64,000 nucleotides of DNA from Stenotrophomonas maltophilia (lineage in GTDB: Bacteria > Pseudomonadota > Gammaproteobacteria > Xanthomonadales > Xanthomonadaceae). The stretch is taken from the NCBI GenBank assembly GCA_900113425.1, contig FOZF01000002.1:761027-825026 (forward strand), in the 5' to 3' direction. Of this stretch, positions 52,684 to 61,185 are shown piece by piece (within the stretch, counting starts at the first letter, position 1; each line of letters starts with the position of its first letter). The translations under genes were made by a program, and so were the position numbers. Under the pieces are notes generated by a model. It made no database searches, was not told where the DNA came from, and saw only the letters and a program-made list of their open reading frames with translations.

Positions 52684-53580
52684 ATGTCCGTCGATCTCAA
52701 TGCCCTCGCGGTGTTCCAGCGGGTAGCCGACTGCAGCAGCTTCACTGCGGCGGCCCAGCAACTGGGCGTGACCCGTTCGGCCGTCAGCCAGACCATCGCC
52801 CGGCTGGAGCAGTCGCTGGGTGTCGCTCTGGTGCTGCGCACGACGCGCAGCGTCAACCTCACCGATGCCGGGCAGGCGCTGCTTGCGGCGGTCAGACCCG
52901 CCTTGGCTGAGCTGGGCAGTGCCGTGGAGTCCACGCTGCGTCGCGGCAGCACCCTCAAGGGCCAGCTGCGCCTGGCCGTGTCCTCCATTGCCGAGCATTT
53001 CCTGGCCGGTCCCCTGCTGGCCAGCTTCGCCGCCCGGCACCCGGACCTGCAGCTGGACATCACGGTGACCGACGAGGAGTTCGACATCGTCGAGGCGGGT
53101 TTCGACGCGGGCGTGCGGCTGGGCGAGGTGATCGCCCAGGACATGGTGGCGATTCCGGTGTCCGGCCGGCAGCGGCAGGTGGTGGTGTGCACTCCGCGGT
53201 ATGGGCAGCAGCACGGCGTGCCCACGCACCCGCGCGAGCTGCCCGGGCACCGTTGCATCGGCTGGCGCGCCGCACCACGCAAGGCGCCCTATCGCTGGGA
53301 ATTCGAAGAGCGCGGACGCGAGTTCAGCGTCGATGTACAGCCGGAGATCACCAGCAACGACATGGCCACGATGACCCGCCTGGCATTGGCGGGCGCCGGA
53401 CTGGCCTTCGGCATGGAGGACACATGGCGCCCGTGGCTGCAGCGTGGGGAACTGGTCAGCGTGCTGGAGCCGTACTGCCCATGGTTCGCAGGGTTCTTCC
53501 TGTATTACCCCAGCCGGCGCCAGGCCGAGCCGAAGCTGCGGGCACTGATCGAGCATCTGCTGGAACAGCGCACCGCATGA
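52684..53580 (+). CDS. LysR-family transcriptional regulator
   Basis: 298 residues. N-terminal winged helix DLNALAVFQRVADCSSFTAAAQQLGVTRSAVSQTIARLEQ, then an effector domain from about residue 90 with VCTPRYGQQHG. The divergent SDR gene is the likely target. Effector unknown. The intergenic region is 119 bp and starts with the SDR start codon. Confidence 0.9.
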   Translation: MSVDLNALAVFQRVADCSSFTAAAQQLGVTRSAVSQTIARLEQSLGVALVLRTTRSVNLTDAGQALLAAVRPALAELGSAVESTLRRGSTLKGQLRLAVSSIAEHFLAGPLLASFAARHPDLQLDITVTDEEFDIVEAGFDAGVRLGEVIAQDMVAIPVSGRQRQVVVCTPRYGQQHGVPTHPRELPGHRCIGWRAAPRKAPYRWEFEERGREFSVDVQPEITSNDMATMTRLALAGAGLAFGMEDTWRPWLQRGELVSVLEPYCPWFAGFFLYYPSRRQAEPKLRALIEHLLEQRTA

Positions 53581-53598
53581 CGCTGGGCAGGCCCCGCC

Positions 53599-54630
53599 TC
53601 ACGCCGCCGGCGCGGCCACCTTCTCCAGGATCCGCTTGCCGCTGATCTCCAGCGCGGCATCTTCCTGCTCCTGCTGCTGCCGCGCCAGCTTCGCGCCAGG
53701 GCACTGCGCCAGCATGTAATTGGCGTCGAAGTTGAGCTTCTCCACCAGGAAGTCGACGAATGCGCGCACCTTCGGCGAGACCAGGCGGCCGCCGGCAAAG
53801 ACCGCGTTGAAATCCACCTCCGGACCTGTCCACCCGGCAAGCACGCGACGGACCATGCCTGACTCGACGAACGGCTTGGCCATCACATCGCCGGTCAGCA
53901 GCAGGCCTTCGCCGCACACCAGCGCGCCGTTGAGCGCGGACATGTCGTTGGCCGTCATCAGCGGCGTCACCGGGAAGTCACGCAGTTCCCCACCGTTCTC
54001 GCCCAGCTGCCAGGTAAAGCGCGGTGAATTGCCGGTGTGGTAGGGCTTGCGCATGGCCAGGATGCGATGGAACTGAAGCTCTTCCGGGTGCAGGGGCTCA
54101 CCGTAGCGCTCGATGTAGGCCGGGCTGGCGAACACCTGCGTGCGCAGGCTGCCGAGCTTGCGTGCGACCAGGTTGGAATCGGGCAGGGCGCCGACGCGCA
54201 GGGCCAGATCGGCTTCACCGGCGATCAGGTCGAGCTTCTCGTTGCCCATGTGCATGTCCAGGCGGATTTCCGGGTACTGCGCATGGAACTGGCCCAGCAA
54301 CGGCGCGATCCAGGTGATGCCGATGGAGTAGGGCACAGTGAAGCGCAGCCAGCCGCGCGGGCCGGACTGCAGCTGGCTCACCGCGCTCTCGGCTTCTTCC
54401 AGCTCGCGCGCGATGCGCTGGCAGTGCTCGTGGTAGATCGAGCCGGCCTCGGTCAGGCCAAGGCGGCGCGTAGTCCGGTGCAGCAGGCGCGCGCCCAGCC
54501 GCGTCTCCAGCTCCTGCACCTTGCGGCTGACGGTGGTCTTGGGCAGGCCGAGCGCTTTGGCAGCTGCGATGAAGCTGCCCTGCTCGACCACTTTGACGAA
54601 GATCAGCGTTTCATTGAGATCGTGGGACAT
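53599..54630 (-). CDS. smeRv: LysR-family regulator SmeRv of the SmeVWX efflux operon
   Basis: 343 residues. Winged helix HDLNETLIFVKVVEQGSFIAAAKALGLPKTTVSRKVQELE, then an effector domain. The position, divergent from smeU1VWU2X, identifies it as SmeRv. SmeRv is known to activate the operon when altered and to restrain it otherwise. Substitutions at Gly266 have been reported in overproducers (from memory); here G266 is intact (AGW). Cysteines are at 70, 239 and 310. Start at the ATG 54630, preferring MSHDLNETL over an upstream frame from 54663. Confidence 0.88.
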   Translation of the reverse strand: MSHDLNETLIFVKVVEQGSFIAAAKALGLPKTTVSRKVQELETRLGARLLHRTTRRLGLTEAGSIYHEHCQRIARELEEAESAVSQLQSGPRGWLRFTVPYSIGITWIAPLLGQFHAQYPEIRLDMHMGNEKLDLIAGEADLALRVGALPDSNLVARKLGSLRTQVFASPAYIERYGEPLHPEELQFHRILAMRKPYHTGNSPRFTWQLGENGGELRDFPVTPLMTANDMSALNGALVCGEGLLLTGDVMAKPFVESGMVRRVLAGWTGPEVDFNAVFAGGRLVSPKVRAFVDFLVEKLNFDANYMLAQCPGAKLARQQQEQEDAALEISGKRILEKVAAPAA

Positions 54631-55001
54631 GGTCGGGAGTCCTGGACGTCGGGGGTGGGACAATCGTGACAGATCGATTGGACCGGGAACGGGATGATTA
54701 TTCCCCTTAATCAGGACTAATCAAGTAAAGGTTTGAGGTCTATCGTGGCGCCATTCGTGAAATGGAGTCCCCCCGCCATGAGCCTGCGCAACATTCTTGC
54801 CCGTTTCCGGCATGCCGGCCAGAACGCCCTGGATCTGGCGATGACCGTTGAGATCCGCCCGAGTTCCTTGGTGCACAAGGATTTTCGTGAGTTTACCGCG
54901 CCCATGCGGCAACAGCGTGGCGGTGCCATCCGCATGGCGCCCCAGAAAGGCGACCGACTGCGCCGAATCGGGACTATCCCGGATTTGGGAGGAAATGTCC
55001 C
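54631..55001. promoter_or_regulatory. 371-bp smeRv/smeU1 divergent control region
   Basis: Contains GATTA-N7-TAATC (54696-54712), a dyad matching the LysR T-N11-A pattern, followed by another TAATC at about 54718. A small frame (54778-55005) leads into smeU1. I see no strong sigma-70 promoter. Confidence 0.5.
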
Positions 55002-55005
55002 GTGA
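54778..55005 (+). CDS. Possible small gene in the smeU1 leader
   Basis: A 75-residue frame from the ATG at 54778 (GGAG 10 bases upstream) to a TGA that overlaps the smeU1 GTG start (GTGA at 55002-55005). Composition is basic, with no recognisable domain. The stop-start overlap would allow coupling, but no homology is apparent, so it may be chance. Confidence 0.3.
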   Translation: MSLRNILARFRHAGQNALDLAMTVEIRPSSLVHKDFREFTAPMRQQRGGAIRMAPQKGDRLRRIGTIPDLGGNVP

Positions 55006-55772
55006 ATGGGATTCTGATGCCCGAAGTCCTGGTCCTCGGCGGCACCGGTGCCGTCGGCCAGGGTGTGGTCGGTGCGCTGCTGGAAGCCGGCAGCCCGGTG
55101 CTGGTGGTCGGCCGCGACCCGGGACGGCTGGCGTCGCTGGAAGCACAGTTCGCCGATGAGCCCGGCCTGCAGACCATGCTGGGTTCATTGGCAGACGACG
55201 GTTCGGCGCAGGTCCTGGCCGAGCGCGTCGCGCAGCGACCGCGGCCGCTGGCGGCGGTGATCGCGGCCATGGGCGGTCCTTACAACCGTGGCCGGGTGAT
55301 GGACCGCAAGGGCGACGAACTGCTCGGCGCACTGCAGGCCGACCTGATGCCCCATGTGCATGCGGTACGCCACCTGCTGCCGCTGCTGCGCGACAACGTG
55401 CATGCGCGGCGCTACGTGATGATCGGCAGCCCTGCCGGTCTCAAGCCCTGGGCAGGCTACGGCGAGACCTCGATCACCACCGCCGCCCTGCGCATGTACG
55501 CGCAGGTGGTGCACCAGGAAGCACAGGCGGTCGGTGTCCGTGCGCAGATGCTGGAGGTGTGCAGCCCGGTGTGTACGCCGGCCAACGCCGCCAACGCCTG
55601 CATCGAGTGGCCGAGCTCGCTGCTGGTCGGCCGGCGCGTGGTGTCGCTGCTTGATGGCTGCCGCGACAACCGCGCCATCGTTCGCTGCGACAGCAGCGAC
55701 GCGGAACTGCCACGAGGCCTGCTGCGACTGGAAGTTCCACCGCCGTGGCGCGACACCGTCGGTGTCGCTTGA
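55002..55772 (+). CDS. smeU1: SDR-type protein SmeU1
   Basis: 256 residues. N-terminal dinucleotide site LVLGGTGAVGQGVVGALLEAG, but the catalytic Tyr-xxx-Lys is not evident in the usual place (GYGETSITTAALRM near 158-171 instead). It fits SmeU1, the first gene of smeU1VWU2X. The start is a GTG at 55002 with GGGAGG 9 bases upstream; an internal ATG at 55020 would trim six residues. Role in efflux is unclear; possibly oxidises or reduces toxic compounds. Confidence 0.85.
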   Translation: MNGILMPEVLVLGGTGAVGQGVVGALLEAGSPVLVVGRDPGRLASLEAQFADEPGLQTMLGSLADDGSAQVLAERVAQRPRPLAAVIAAMGGPYNRGRVMDRKGDELLGALQADLMPHVHAVRHLLPLLRDNVHARRYVMIGSPAGLKPWAGYGETSITTAALRMYAQVVHQEAQAVGVRAQMLEVCSPVCTPANAANACIEWPSSLLVGRRVVSLLDGCRDNRAIVRCDSSDAELPRGLLRLEVPPPWRDTVGVA

Positions 55773-55861
55773 CCTTGACCTTGGTTGAGGTTGCAGCATA
55801 CGCCGCACTTTCTGATAGCCATTCTCATTAGCTGTACCACCCCTCCGTACGGATGCATGCC

Positions 55862-57085
55862 ATGACTTCCCCCAAAACCACCCCACATCGTTTCGGCCAT
55901 CGCATTGCGATGGCCGGCGTGTCGATCCTCGCCGCGGCGGTGCTCGCTGCCTGCAGTGGCGGCCATGCCGAAGAAGCCGGCGCACCGCCACCGCCGCAGG
56001 TCAGCGCAGCCCCGGTGCTGGTCAAGCAGATCAGCCAATGGGACGAGTTCAGCGGCCGCATCGAGGCGGTGCAGAGCGTTGAACTGCGTCCGCGCGTGTC
56101 CGGCTACATCGACAAGGTCAACTATGTCGAAGGCGATGAAGTGAAGAAGGGCGATGTGCTCTTCACCATCGACGCGCGCAGCTACCAGGCCGAGTACGAT
56201 CGCGCCGCCGCTGAACTGGCCCGCGCCCGCACCCAGGCGACCCTGGCCCGCAGTGAATCGGAGCGGGCCAAGCGCCTGGCCGAGCAGCAGGCGATCTCCA
56301 CCGAGACCGCCGAGCAGCGTCGCGCTGCGGCAGACCAGTCCGGCGCAGCCGTGCAGGCGGCGCAGGCGGCACTGGATGCTGCCCGCCTCAACCTGGAGTT
56401 CACCAAGGTGCGTGCGCCGATCGACGGCCGTGCCGGCCGCGCGATGGTCACTGCGGGCAACCTGGTCACTGCCGGCGACAGCGCCAGCGTGCTGACCACG
56501 CTGGTCTCGCTGGACACCGTGTTCGTCTACTTCGATGCCGACGAAAGCACTTTCCTGCGTTACGCGCAGATGGCACGCAAGGGCGAGCGCCCCAGCGAGC
56601 GCGACAGCGACCTGCCGGTAAAGGTTGGCCTGTCGGGTGAAGACGGCTACCCGCACGCGGGCAAGGTCGACTTCCTCGACAACCAGGTCGCACGCAGCAC
56701 CGGCACCATCCGCGTGCGTGCGCTGCTGGACAATGCCGACCGCCAGTTCACCCCGGGCCTGTTCGCCCGTGTGCAGCTGCTGGGCAGTGGCCAGTTCCAG
56801 GCGATGCTGATCGACGACAAGGCCGTGCTGACCGACCAGGACCGCAAGTACGTGTACGTGGTCGACAAGGATGGCAAGGCCCAGCGCCGCGACATCCGCC
56901 TTGGCCGCACGGCGGAAGGCCTGCGCATCGTCGAGCAGGGCCTGTCCGCAGGCGACAAGGTGATCATCGATGGCGTGCAGAAGGTCTTCATGCCGGGCAT
57001 GCCGGTGCAGGCCAAGGCGGTGGCGATGCAGCCGCCCGCGGCCGCCGCACCGGGCCGTGATGCCACTGCTGCGCTGAACCGCTGA
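55862..57085 (+). CDS. smeV: RND efflux membrane fusion protein SmeV
   Basis: About 407 residues. Lipoprotein signal ending VLAAC. Hairpin and lipoyl segments: GRIEAVQSVELRPRVSGYIDKVNYVEGDEVKKGDVLFTID, then a helical hairpin (about 105-175), KVRAPIDGRAG, and a beta-barrel with RVRALLDNADRQFTPGLFARV. It links SmeW to SmeX. An ATG at 55853 is an alternative start; GGA at 55851-55853 favours 55862. Confidence 0.92.
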   Translation: MTSPKTTPHRFGHRIAMAGVSILAAAVLAACSGGHAEEAGAPPPPQVSAAPVLVKQISQWDEFSGRIEAVQSVELRPRVSGYIDKVNYVEGDEVKKGDVLFTIDARSYQAEYDRAAAELARARTQATLARSESERAKRLAEQQAISTETAEQRRAAADQSGAAVQAAQAALDAARLNLEFTKVRAPIDGRAGRAMVTAGNLVTAGDSASVLTTLVSLDTVFVYFDADESTFLRYAQMARKGERPSERDSDLPVKVGLSGEDGYPHAGKVDFLDNQVARSTGTIRVRALLDNADRQFTPGLFARVQLLGSGQFQAMLIDDKAVLTDQDRKYVYVVDKDGKAQRRDIRLGRTAEGLRIVEQGLSAGDKVIIDGVQKVFMPGMPVQAKAVAMQPPAAAAPGRDATAALNR

Positions 57086-57212
57086 TCCGCCGTCTCCTGA
57101 TCCAAGTTTCCGCTTAGCTGCCGGCGCCAGCGGCGGCCTTCCCTGCCTTCGTCATATCGGCGAGGGGCAGGGTGGCTGTTGCCCGCCGGCGGCATTTCCC
57201 AGGAATTCCTCC

Positions 57213-60200
57213 ATGGACTTTTCCCGTTTCTTCATCGACAGGCCGATCTTCGCGGCGGTACTGTCGATCGTGATCTTCGCCGCAGGCCTGATCACGATTC
57301 CGATCCTGCCGATCAGCGAGTACCCGGAAGTGGTGCCGCCGTCGGTGGTCGTGCGCACGGTCTATCCGGGCGCCAATCCCAAGGTCATCGCCGAAACCGT
57401 CGCCACGCCGCTTGAAGAGGCGATCAACGGCGTCGAGGGCATGATGTACCTCAAGTCGGTCGCCGGTTCCGATGGCGTGCTGCAGATGACCGTCACCTTC
57501 CGTCCGGGCACCGATCCGGACGCGGCGGCGGTGAAGGTGCAGAACCGCGTGGCGCAGGCGCAGGCACGCCTGCCCGAGGACGTACGCCGGCAGGGCGTGA
57601 CTACGCAGAAGCAGTCGCCGACCTTCCTCATGGTCGTGCATCTGACTTCGCCCAATGGCAAGTACGACACCCTGTACCTGCGCAACTACGCCCGCCTGCA
57701 CGTCAAGGACGCGCTGGCACGCATTCCCGGCGTGGGCGACGCGCAGATCTTCGGTGGTGGTGACTACGCGATGCGCGCTTGGCTGGACCCGGACAAGGTC
57801 GCTTCGCGCGGCCTGACGGCCAGCGACGTGGTGCGTGCCATGCGTGAGCAGAACGTGCAGGTCTCTGCGGGCCAGCTTGGCGCCGAACCGCTGCCGAACA
57901 GCCAGTTCCTGACCCTGATCAATGCCCAGGGCCGCCTGCGCAGCGAGCAGGAGTTCGGCGACATCGTGCTCAAGAGCGGTGTCGACGGCGAGATCGTGCG
58001 CCTGTCCGATGTTGCCCGCCTGGAACTGGGCGCTGGCGACTACACCCTGCGCTCGCAGCTCGACGGCAAGAACGCGGTGGGTATCGGCATCTTCCAGTCG
58101 CCCGGTGCGAATGCACTGGAGATCCGCGACAAGGTCATCGCCACGATGGACGAGATGCAGAAGACCATGCCCGCCGACGTGAAGTACGAAGCGGTGTACG
58201 ACACCACCATCTTCGTGCGTGATTCGATCAAGGCGGTGGTCTCGACCCTGCTTGAAGCGATCGCCCTGGTGGTGCTGGTGGTGATCCTGTTCCTGCAGAC
58301 CTGGCGCGCGTCGATCATTCCGCTGATCGCGGTGCCGGTGTCGGTGGTCGGTACCTTTGCAGCACTGTACGTGCTGGGCTTCTCCATCAACACGCTGAGC
58401 CTGTTCGGCCTGGTGCTGGCGATCGGCATCGTGGTCGACGATGCGATCGTGGTGGTGGAGAACGTTGAACGCAACATCGAGGAAGGTCTGTCGCCGACCG
58501 CAGCCGCCCACCAGGCCATGCGCGAGGTGTCCGGCCCGATCGTTGCGATCGCACTGGTGCTGTGCGCGGTGTTCGTGCCGATGGCCTTCCTGTCCGGCGT
58601 CACCGGTCAGTTCTACAAGCAGTTCGCCGTCACCATCGCCATTTCCACGGTGATCTCGGCGATCAACTCGCTGACCCTGTCGCCGGCCCTGGCCGCCCGC
58701 CTGCTGAAGGCCCATGGCGCTCCGAAGGACGGCCCGAGCCGTCTGATCGATCGCCTGTTCGGCTGGGTGTTCCGCCCCTTCAACCGCTTCTTCAAGTCCA
58801 GCTCGGAGAAGTACGAGCGCGGCGTGGCGCGCATTCTCGGCCGCCGCGGCGCCGTGTTCGTGGTCTACGCGATCCTGCTGGTCGGTACTGGTGTGATCTT
58901 CAAGCTGGTGCCGCCGGGCTTCATCCCGACCCAGGACAAGCTGTACCTGATCGCGGGCGTGAAGCTGCCGGAAGGTTCGTCGATCGCACGTACCGATGAA
59001 ATGCTGCGCAAGGTCGCCAAGATCGCCCAGGAAACGGACGGCGTGGCGCATACCATTTCGTTCCCGGGCCTGAACGCGCTGCAGTTCACCAACACCCCGA
59101 ACACCGGTGTGGCGTTCATTCCGCTCAAGCCGTTCAACGAGCGCCATGGCCGGACCGCGGCGGAGATCAACGCCGAGATCAACCAGAAGATCGCAGGCCT
59201 GCAGGAAGGCTTCGCGTTCGCGATGATGCCGCCGCCGATCCTGGGCCTGGGTAACGGCAACGGCTACCAGATGTTCATCGAGGACCGCGGCAACCTGGGC
59301 TACGGCGCGCTGCAGAATGCCGTGCAGGCGATGCAGGGTACCGTTGCACAGACCCCGGGCATGGCCTTCCCGATCAGCAGCTACCAGGCCAACGTGCCGC
59401 AGCTGGATGCGGAAGTGGACCGTGTGAAAGCGAAGGCGCAGGGCGTGCAGCTGACCGAGCTGTTCGACACACTGCAGACCTACCTGGGCTCGGCGTACGT
59501 CAACGACTTCAACCAGTTCGGCCGCACCTGGCAGGTGATCGCCCAGGCGGACGGTCCGTTCCGTGAGAGCGTCGAGGACATCGCCAAGCTGCGCACCCGC
59601 AACGACCGCGGCGAGATGGTGCCGATCGGTTCGATGGTGACCATCAAGCAGACGTTCGGCCCGGACCCGGTGCTGCGCTTCAACGGCTATCCGGCAGCGG
59701 ACCTGGCCGGCGAAGCCGACCCGCGCCTGCTGTCCTCGGCGGAAGCGATGAACAAGCTGACCGAGATCGCCGGGCAGGTGCTGCCGGTCGGCATGGCCAC
59801 CGAATGGACCGACCTGAGCTACCAGCAGGCCACCCAGGGCAAGGCCGCGTTCATTGTGTTCCCGGTGGCGATCATGCTGGCCTTCCTCGTGCTGGCCGCG
59901 CTGTACGAGAGCTGGTCGCTGCCGCTGGCAGTGATCCTGATCGTGCCGATGACCCTGCTGTCGGCCCTGTTCGGCGTATGGCTGACCGGCGGCGACAACA
60001 ACGTGTTCGTACAGGTGGGCCTGGTGGTGCTGATGGGACTGGCATGCAAGAACGCGATCCTGATCGTCGAGTTCGCCCGTGAACTGGAGATGGGCGGCAA
60101 GGGCATCGTCGAGGCCGCGCTGGAAGCCTGCCGCCTGCGACTGCGCCCGATCGTGATGACCTCCATCGCGTTCATCGCCGGCACCGTGCCGCTGGTGCTT

Positions 60201-60383
60201 TCGCACGGTGCGGGTGCCGAGGTGCGCTCGGTGACCGGTATCACGGTGTTTGCCGGCATGCTGGGCGTAACCCTGTTCGGCCTGTTCCTGACCCCGGTGT
60301 TCTACGTCGCCCTGCGCAAGTTCGTCACCCGCAACGGCGGTGGCCAGCTGGTGCAGCACGGCGAGCCCACCATCCATCACTGA
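57213..60383 (+). CDS. smeW: RND multidrug efflux pump SmeW (MexF-type)
   Basis: 1056 residues, twelve membrane helices and two large periplasmic loops. N-terminus MDFSRFFIDRPIFAAVLSIVI. The proton relay aspartates are in LAIGIVVDDAIVVVENVER in helix 4, and the helix 10 region reads VLMGLACKNAILIVEFARE with the conserved lysine. HAE1 family, closest in style to MexF. SmeVWX expression is known to lower susceptibility to chloramphenicol, quinolones and tetracyclines in S. maltophilia. Confidence 0.95.
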   Translation: MDFSRFFIDRPIFAAVLSIVIFAAGLITIPILPISEYPEVVPPSVVVRTVYPGANPKVIAETVATPLEEAINGVEGMMYLKSVAGSDGVLQMTVTFRPGTDPDAAAVKVQNRVAQAQARLPEDVRRQGVTTQKQSPTFLMVVHLTSPNGKYDTLYLRNYARLHVKDALARIPGVGDAQIFGGGDYAMRAWLDPDKVASRGLTASDVVRAMREQNVQVSAGQLGAEPLPNSQFLTLINAQGRLRSEQEFGDIVLKSGVDGEIVRLSDVARLELGAGDYTLRSQLDGKNAVGIGIFQSPGANALEIRDKVIATMDEMQKTMPADVKYEAVYDTTIFVRDSIKAVVSTLLEAIALVVLVVILFLQTWRASIIPLIAVPVSVVGTFAALYVLGFSINTLSLFGLVLAIGIVVDDAIVVVENVERNIEEGLSPTAAAHQAMREVSGPIVAIALVLCAVFVPMAFLSGVTGQFYKQFAVTIAISTVISAINSLTLSPALAARLLKAHGAPKDGPSRLIDRLFGWVFRPFNRFFKSSSEKYERGVARILGRRGAVFVVYAILLVGTGVIFKLVPPGFIPTQDKLYLIAGVKLPEGSSIARTDEMLRKVAKIAQETDGVAHTISFPGLNALQFTNTPNTGVAFIPLKPFNERHGRTAAEINAEINQKIAGLQEGFAFAMMPPPILGLGNGNGYQMFIEDRGNLGYGALQNAVQAMQGTVAQTPGMAFPISSYQANVPQLDAEVDRVKAKAQGVQLTELFDTLQTYLGSAYVNDFNQFGRTWQVIAQADGPFRESVEDIAKLRTRNDRGEMVPIGSMVTIKQTFGPDPVLRFNGYPAADLAGEADPRLLSSAEAMNKLTEIAGQVLPVGMATEWTDLSYQQATQGKAAFIVFPVAIMLAFLVLAALYESWSLPLAVILIVPMTLLSALFGVWLTGGDNNVFVQVGLVVLMGLACKNAILIVEFARELEMGGKGIVEAALEACRLRLRPIVMTSIAFIAGTVPLVLSHGAGAEVRSVTGITVFAGMLGVTLFGLFLTPVFYVALRKFVTRNGGGQLVQHGEPTIHH

Positions 60384-60447
60384 TACGGAATCCCGTCGCC
60401 GCCGGTCGATGATCGGCGGCGGCTTCTCCCTCCAAAGGCATGAATCC

Positions 60448-61185
60448 ATGAACACCCATCAGAACAAGATCGCGCTGGTTACCGGCGCCACCCGTGGCAT
60501 CGGTGCCGAGACCGTGCGTCAGCTGGCGAAGGAAGGCGTACACACGCTGCTGGCCGGCCGCAAGCGTGAGACGGCGGTGGAGCAGGCACTGAAGCTGCAG
60601 GCGGAAGGCCTGCCGGTGGAAGCGCTGCAGCTGGACGTTACCGACGCTGCCAGCATCGCCGACGCGGTCGAGCAGGTGCGCCAGCGTCACGGCCGGCTGG
60701 ACATCCTGGTCAACAACGCCGGCATCATGATCGAGAACCCGGCACAGGCACCGTCGGAGCAATCGCTGGATACGTGGCGCCGCACCTTCGATACCAATGT
60801 GTATGCGCTGGTGGCGGTGACCCAGGCGTTCCTGCCGCTGCTGAAGCTGGCCAAGGCCGGGCGCATCGTCAACGTGTCCAGCATCCTCGGCTCGCAGACC
60901 CTGCACGCCGATCCGGGTTCGGGCATCTATGACTTCAAGATTCCGGCCTACAACGCCTCCAAGGCGGCGGTGAACAGCTGGACGCTGGCCCTGGCATACG
61001 AGCTCCGCAGCTCGCCGATCAAGGTGAACACCGTGCACCCGGGCTACGTCAAGACCGACATGAACGGTGGCCACGGCGAGATCGAGATCGCCGAAGGTGC
61101 GCGTTCCAGCGTGCAGATGGCGCTGATCGGCCCTGAAGGCCCGAGCGGCAGCTTCACCTATCTTGGCGAGGTGCTGCCATGGTGA
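60448..61185 (+). CDS. smeU2: SDR-type oxidoreductase SmeU2
   Basis: 245 residues of classical SDR type with ALVTGATRGIGAETVRQL, NNAGIMIENPAQ, VNVSSILGSQT and YNASKAAVNSWT (YxxxK intact). NADP preference is suggested by AGRKRET. It is the fourth gene of smeU1VWU2X. Unlike SmeU1, the catalytic residues are complete. It overlaps smeX by 7 bases. Substrate unknown. Confidence 0.92.
   Translation: MNTHQNKIALVTGATRGIGAETVRQLAKEGVHTLLAGRKRETAVEQALKLQAEGLPVEALQLDVTDAASIADAVEQVRQRHGRLDILVNNAGIMIENPAQAPSEQSLDTWRRTFDTNVYALVAVTQAFLPLLKLAKAGRIVNVSSILGSQTLHADPGSGIYDFKIPAYNASKAAVNSWTLALAYELRSSPIKVNTVHPGYVKTDMNGGHGEIEIAEGARSSVQMALIGPEGPSGSFTYLGEVLPW

Noticed and set aside
57114-60455. 1113-codon minus-strand frame opposite smeW
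   Set aside because: Antisense mirror of the RND pump gene; product is His/Arg/Gln rich without any domain.
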